The position numbers and the translations under genes are program-made. From NCBI RefSeq assembly GCF_000706645.1, contig NZ_KL407337.1, positions 188,320 through 252,319 on the forward strand: a DNA stretch of 64,000 bases, written 5' to 3'. Positions 59,470 to 64,000 of the stretch are shown in pieces; positions within the stretch are counted from its first letter, which is position 1; every line of letters starts with the position of its first letter. The notes under the pieces were generated by a model, which saw nothing but the letters and a program-made list of their open reading frames with translations, searched no databases and was not told the origin of the DNA. The DNA is from Bartonella rochalimae ATCC BAA-1498. Lineage in GTDB: Bacteria; Pseudomonadota; Alphaproteobacteria; Rhizobiales; Rhizobiaceae.

Positions 59470-59934
59470 CTAAGCAATCCTTTTATTTTTGCAATTTAAA
59501 GCACCTACATTAAGAATTTCAGGCTGCTGTGCTACATGTGGATGTTCACTACCAGCATAAACACGCAAATTTTTCATTTGACGACGACCAAGAGGGCCAC
59601 GAGGGATCATACGTTCTACGGCTTTTTCAATAACTCGTTCGGGAAAACGCCCTTCAAGAATTTGACGAGCTGTACGTTCTTTGATGCCGCCGATATAACC
59701 GGTATGCCAATAATATTTTTTATCGGTATATTTTTTTCCGGTAAGAACTACTTTATCTGCGTTTATAACAATAACATTATCTCCATCATCGACATGCGGA
59801 GTAAAAGTAGCTTTGTGTTTTCCACGTAAGCGGTTAGCAACGAGCGTGGCAAGACGACCTAAAACGAGGTTTTCTGCGTTAATAATAACCCATTTTTTCA
59901 CCACTTCAGCTGGCTTTTGTGAAAAAGTTGCCAT
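59470..59934 (-). CDS. rplM: 50S ribosomal protein L13
   Basis: A 154-residue L13 starting [20 protein letters not shown], with [19 protein letters not shown] and [10 protein letters not shown]-type motif ([16 protein letters not shown]) typical of the protein. The ATG at 59934 is preceded by AAAGGA; the frame is open 29 codons more upstream without a ribosome site. It heads the rplM-rpsI operon and is divergent from recJ. Confidence 0.97.
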   Translation of the reverse strand: MATFSQKPAEVVKKWVIINAENLVLGRLATLVANRLRGKHKATFTPHVDDGDNVIVINADKVVLTGKKYTDKKYYWHTGYIGGIKERTARQILEGRFPERVIEKAVERMIPRGPLGRRQMKNLRVYAGSEHPHVAQQPEILNVGALNCKNKRIA

Positions 59935-60170
59935 AGAAGTATCCTTTATAAGAATCCCTTTAGAAAGTAAGGGCATTTTTTGTTGCTTGGCGTTGTGTAT
60001 TATTATCACAACAAAATACACTGCAAATATGCTATTTATTTGATATAATGTCTGATGATTTGCGTCAAGAGAAAATAAAACTTATATAAATGTGCTGTTA
60101 TAATAACTGTGCCAATAATGATTTACTCATTATTATATTTTTGTTATTTATTGGAGTATTATCAGCAGTA

Positions 60171-61955
60171 ATGGGACGATTTCGTTATTTACTTAATATT
60201 CAATCTTCTGCTTGTAATCAAGCTTGGATTGATGCGCTTGATATGGATAGGACTAATAACGCTCGTGCCATTTCTCAAAAGTTTGGTTTACCAGACCAGC
60301 TTGCTCGGGTTCTTGCAGCAAGAAATGTTGATGAATCAGAAGCTGTGGTTTTTATTAATCCTACACTGCGCGCTTTAATGCCTAATCCAAAAAAATTTAC
60401 AGATATGGATTGTGCAGCAGAGCGTTTAGTTAGAGCTATTATAAACCAAGAAAAAATTACTGTTTTTGGTGATTATGACGTTGATGGTGCTTGTTCAGCA
60501 GCGCTTTTAGCACGTTTTTTACATTGTTTTGGTATAATAGTAAAAATCTATATTCCTGATCGTATTATTGAAGGGTATGGTCCAAATGAACAAGCAATGA
60601 AAGGATTAGTACAAGAAGGAGCGAGTTTAATTATTACAGTTGATTGTGGTGCGAATAGTCCCAATGCTATAAGAGCGGCGAGGCTTGCGGGTGCTGATGT
60701 TATTGTTTTAGATCATCATCAAATGGAAAATATTCATGAAGAAGCAGTTGCCCTTGTTAATCCTAATCGTCCTGATGATTTTTCTGAGCAAGGACATTTA
60801 TGCGCTGCTGGTGTTGTATTTATTACATTAATGTGGGTTAATCGTTTATTGCGGGAGAAAAAGTGGAAAGGGGCGTTACCTGATCTTTTAAGTATGCTTG
60901 ATCTTGTTGCATTAGCTACCATATGTGATGTTGTTCCATTACAAGGCGTTAATCGTGCTTTTGTGGTTAAAGGGCTTCAGGTGGCTCGTTCTATGCATAA
61001 TCCTGGAATAGCTGCTTTAGCAAAAGTTGCACGTATAGGAGAACCACTTAATAGTTTTCATTTGGGTTTTTTATTGGGGCCTAGGATTAATGCAGGAGGA
61101 CGTATAGGAAATCAGGCCTTAGGGGCATATTTACTCAGCTGTAACGATAGAGATGAGGCAGATAGAATAGCGCAACAACTAGACCAACTTAATAAAGAAC
61201 GCCAAGAAATGGAGATATCTCAATTAGCTCAAGCCGAAGCTTATATTGATTCCATTTATCAAGAAAGGACAATACCATCATCATTTGTAATTGCTCATAA
61301 AGGATGGCATCCGGGTATCATTGGTATTCTTGCAGCCCGTTTAAAAGAACGTTTTTTCTGTCCTGTTTTGATAATAGCTTTGAAGGAAGATGGTAGTGGT
61401 ATTGGATCAGGTCGTTCGATTAGTGGTATAGATTTGGGAGCGCTTGTGCATGAAGCCGTTGCACTAAATTTATTAGAAAAGGGTGGGGGACACAGTATGG
61501 CTGCAGGATTTACAATTCAATCAGACAAAATTGAAGCTTTTCGTGAATGGTTAGAAGAAAAAATATCTTTAATAGTTTCGCAATTACGTGCCGAGAAGTC
61601 TCTTAATATAGATGGTTTTCTTTCTGCTTCTGGTGCTAATAAAGATCTTTTTGATATGATTGAAAAAGCTGGTCCTTTTGGCTCAGGAAATGCTACACCT
61701 GTTTTTGTTTTTCCTTCTCACCGGTTAGTTAATTTATATGAAGTTGGAAAAGGCCATTTGCGTCTTATTATTTCTAATATTGAAGGCGAAAAATTGCAAG
61801 GAATAGCTTTTGGTGCAGTAGGAACAGCTCTTGGTAAGTTTCTTTCTGAAAATATTGGTAAAACAATTCATTTAGCTGGTAATCTTAGTTTAAATCACTG
61901 GAGAGGAAATATCAGCCCACAATTGCGTGTTATTGATGCAGCTGCAGTGGTTTGA
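60171..61955 (+). CDS. recJ: Single-strand DNA exonuclease RecJ
   Basis: A 594-residue 5'-3' exonuclease of the DHH phosphoesterase superfamily, acting in recombination and mismatch repair. Metal-binding motifs: FGDYDVDGACSAALL, TVDCGANS and VLDHHQ (the DHH motif), then the DHHA1 region with GGGHSMAAGFTI. The frame is open 27 codons further left, but that part is a hydrophobic stretch foreign to RecJ, so the ATG at 60171 (MGRFRYLLN) was chosen; a weak ribosome site makes this less than certain. It is convergent with parE. Confidence 0.93.
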   Translation: MGRFRYLLNIQSSACNQAWIDALDMDRTNNARAISQKFGLPDQLARVLAARNVDESEAVVFINPTLRALMPNPKKFTDMDCAAERLVRAIINQEKITVFGDYDVDGACSAALLARFLHCFGIIVKIYIPDRIIEGYGPNEQAMKGLVQEGASLIITVDCGANSPNAIRAARLAGADVIVLDHHQMENIHEEAVALVNPNRPDDFSEQGHLCAAGVVFITLMWVNRLLREKKWKGALPDLLSMLDLVALATICDVVPLQGVNRAFVVKGLQVARSMHNPGIAALAKVARIGEPLNSFHLGFLLGPRINAGGRIGNQALGAYLLSCNDRDEADRIAQQLDQLNKERQEMEISQLAQAEAYIDSIYQERTIPSSFVIAHKGWHPGIIGILAARLKERFFCPVLIIALKEDGSGIGSGRSISGIDLGALVHEAVALNLLEKGGGHSMAAGFTIQSDKIEAFREWLEEKISLIVSQLRAEKSLNIDGFLSASGANKDLFDMIEKAGPFGSGNATPVFVFPSHRLVNLYEVGKGHLRLIISNIEGEKLQGIAFGAVGTALGKFLSENIGKTIHLAGNLSLNHWRGNISPQLRVIDAAAVV

Positions 61956-61972
61956 TCAATATATTTTGAAGA

Positions 61973-64000
61973 TCAAATATCTAAATTATCTGCAAAAGTA
62001 GAATTTTCTTGGATGAAGCGAAACCGTGCTTCTGGCTTAGTTCCCATCAAACTTTCTACTGTATTTTTGGTTTCTTGCATATCAACTGCATCGATAGCAA
62101 TACGTAAAAGTGTGCGTTTTTTGGGATCCATAGTTGTTTCTTTAAGTTGTTCGGCTCGCATTTCTCCAAGGCCTTTAAAACGTCCAATTTCAATTTTAGC
62201 TTTTCCAGTAAATTCAGTTTTTAATAATTCATCTTTATGGTTATCATCACGCGCATAAGCAACTTTTCCTCCTTGTGATATTCTATAGAGAGGGGGCACA
62301 GCAAGATATAAATGCCCTTGACGAATAAGATCAGGCATTTCTTGAAAGAAAAAGGTAATCAAAAGTGATGCAATATGAGCACCATCAACATCTGCATCTG
62401 TCATAATAATGATACGTTCGTATCTTAGATCATCTTCACGATATTTAGAACGTATTCCACATCCTAGCGCGAGGATAAGATCATTAATTGCTTGGCTTGC
62501 ACTCATTTTTTCACGAGCTGCACTCGCTACATTTAATATTTTTCCACGAAGAGGTAAAATTGCTTGATTAACTCTATTTCGTGCTTGTTTAGCAGAACCA
62601 CCAGCAGAATCTCCTTCAACAATGAATAATTCAGCTCCAACAGCGGAGTTTTGACTACAATCTGCTAATTTTCCAGGTAATCGCAATTTACGTACAGCCG
62701 TTTTTCGATTTATTTCTTTATCTTGGCGCCGTTTTACACGCTCTTCAGCACGCTCAATAATCCAATCAAGAAGTTTTGTAGCCTCTTGTGGAGAATTAGC
62801 AAGCCAATGGTCAAAAGGATCGCGTATTGCATTTTCAACAATACGTTGCGCTTCAATTGTTGCTAATCGATCTTTAGTTTGTCCAACAAACTCAGGTTCT
62901 CTGATGAAAACTGAAAGGATTGCAATTGCTGAAATCATTACGTCATCGGAAGTAATAATAGCAGAACGTTTATTGCCTATTAATTCAGCATAGGCTTTTA
63001 GACTACGCAAGAGAGCTTGTCGTAATCCTGCTTCATGTGTCCCACCTTCTCCCGTTGGAATAGTGTTACAATAAGAGTGTACGCAAGCATCACCACCATA
63101 CCAAGCGATAGCCCATTCAACTGAACCATGAGCCCCATGCTGTTTTGTTTTACCAGAAAAAACCTTAGATGTTACACGATATTCATTTTTCAATGAGGAT
63201 AATAAATAATCTTTTAATCCATCAGGAAAGTGAAAAACAGCTTTTTCAGGAATATTTTTTATACCTTCAAGCATTTTAGAATCACAATTCCAGCGAATTT
63301 TTACTCCACCAAAAAGATAGGCTTTAGAGAGCGCCATCTTATAGATTTTTTCTGGTTCAAAGGCTACTTTCTCACCAAAAATTTTACTATCGGGATGAAA
63401 GCGGACGCGCGTACCGCGACGATTATAAACATCACCTAGATTTTCTAAGCCAGATTGAGGAATACCGCGTGAAAAACGTTGACGATAAAGTTTACGATCT
63501 CGTGCTACTTCAACTTCCATATCATCAGAAAGAGCATTAACAACAGAAATGCCTACTCCATGTAATCCACCAGAGGTTTGATAAGCTTTCCCATCAAATT
63601 TTGCACCTGAATGAAGTTGTGTCATAATGACTTCAAGAGTAGATTTATCTGGCATTTGAGGATGATTTTCAACAGGGATTCCACGTCCATTATCTGTAAC
63701 TGTTAAATAACCTTGCTCATCCAATGAGACATCAATTAAATCGGCATAACCAGCGACAGCTTCATCCATTGCGTTGTCGATAATTTCAGAAAATAAATGA
63801 TGAAGCGCTTTGCTATCTGTTCCACCAATATACATCCCAGGTCGTAAGCGTACAGGCTCTAAACCTTCGAGTACTCGGATAGATAAGGCGTTATACTCAT
63901 CTTTTTTTATATCATTTTTAGAAGCAGAGGTAGAAATTGACCGAGATGTTTCTTGTGGGGTTACTGAAATTGGCTTATTTTTCTCTTTTGCTTCTATGCG
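61973..64000 (-). CDS. parE: DNA topoisomerase IV subunit B, 5' end outside window
   Basis: The gene enters from the right edge and stops at 61973; 675 codons are visible, without the start. The GHKL ATPase domain shows SEIIDNAMDEAVAGYAD and TVTDNGRGIPV, with GGLHGVGISVVNALS as the lid. The Toprim domain follows with VEGDSAGGSAKQARNR and IMTDADVDGAHIASLL. The C-terminal end ARFRFIQENSTFADNLDI is typical of ParE rather than GyrB. The visible N-terminal residues form a poorly conserved polar linker before YNALSIRVLEGLEPVRLRPG. Its partner parC is at 32997. Confidence 0.95.
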   Translation of the reverse strand, partial: RIEAKEKNKPISVTPQETSRSISTSASKNDIKKDEYNALSIRVLEGLEPVRLRPGMYIGGTDSKALHHLFSEIIDNAMDEAVAGYADLIDVSLDEQGYLTVTDNGRGIPVENHPQMPDKSTLEVIMTQLHSGAKFDGKAYQTSGGLHGVGISVVNALSDDMEVEVARDRKLYRQRFSRGIPQSGLENLGDVYNRRGTRVRFHPDSKIFGEKVAFEPEKIYKMALSKAYLFGGVKIRWNCDSKMLEGIKNIPEKAVFHFPDGLKDYLLSSLKNEYRVTSKVFSGKTKQHGAHGSVEWAIAWYGGDACVHSYCNTIPTGEGGTHEAGLRQALLRSLKAYAELIGNKRSAIITSDDVMISAIAILSVFIREPEFVGQTKDRLATIEAQRIVENAIRDPFDHWLANSPQEATKLLDWIIERAEERVKRRQDKEINRKTAVRKLRLPGKLADCSQNSAVGAELFIVEGDSAGGSAKQARNRVNQAILPLRGKILNVASAAREKMSASQAINDLILALGCGIRSKYREDDLRYERIIIMTDADVDGAHIASLLITFFFQEMPDLIRQGHLYLAVPPLYRISQGGKVAYARDDNHKDELLKTEFTGKAKIEIGRFKGLGEMRAEQLKETTMDPKKRTLLRIAIDAVDMQETKNTVESLMGTKPEARFRFIQENSTFADNLDI

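Noticed and set aside
60090-60170. Hydrophobic N-terminal extension of RecJ
   Set aside because: RecJ is cytoplasmic and lacks such a segment; the open frame upstream of the ATG at 60171 is probably chance.
61951-61977. Inverted repeat TTTGATC/GATCAAA between recJ and parE as a bidirectional terminator
   Set aside because: There is no U-tract on either strand and the repeat overlaps the parE stop; insufficient evidence.

Overview
The window is an AT-rich alphaproteobacterial chromosome segment that looks like Bartonella or a close Hyphomicrobiales relative. The evidence is the low-G+C coding style together with gene sets and orders typical of that group: dgt-argS-SPOR protein, glmU-glmS, purC-purS-purQ-purL-bolA-monothiol glutaredoxin, perM-hdaA, cckA and divK, and two mitochondrial-type complex I accessory proteins (NDUFS6-like zinc finger and NDUFS4-like). 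The species cannot be fixed from sequence reading alone.

Layout. Positions 1-3700: tRNA-Glu, a long gene-free stretch, glpX, and ilvE split by one in-frame stop. Positions 3800-11900: a large SPOR-domain envelope protein, argS, dgt, an A-type Fe-S carrier, a secreted repeat protein and a CcdA-like thiol transporter. Positions 11900-30400: glmU and glmS for UDP-GlcNAc supply, recG, dnaE, an FAD monooxygenase, the NDUFS6-like protein, ppk and ppx for polyphosphate, rnd and aspS. Positions 30480-32980 hold a decayed piece of a Trb conjugation cluster between aspS and parC: trbJ tail, trbK tail duplicate, trbK, and a trbL broken by two stops and a frameshift. Positions 33000-50600: parC, an MFS pump, glutaredoxin/BolA, most of the purine pathway (purL, Q, S, C, B and further on N, M), rpe, a flavin reductase, a possible DksA relic, a FliO-like protein and the cell-cycle kinase CckA. 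Positions 50800-53800: PerM-family protein, HdaA, tRNA-Pro, NDUFS4-like protein and tRNA-Arg.

Positions 53800-58320 form an accessory island just after tRNA-Arg. It holds a higBA locus whose antitoxin carries an extra C-terminal domain resembling a prophage protein, a complete mazEF-type pair, and relics of relE, higB and a second mazF. It also has an orphan higA, a membrane protein frameshifted in a homopolymer, and a prophage fragment (terminase-associated protein and the N-terminal third of the large terminase). A consensus-like promoter followed about 75 bases later by a strong intrinsic terminator lies just before the phage genes and may make a small RNA. The core then resumes with divK, rplM-rpsI, recJ and parE, which runs off the right edge.

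Most genes are ordinary housekeeping functions. The interest lies in the two scars of mobile DNA: the trb relic, and the toxin-antitoxin/prophage island with its fused antitoxin. No CRISPR array, rRNA, complete insertion sequence or integrase was recognised.
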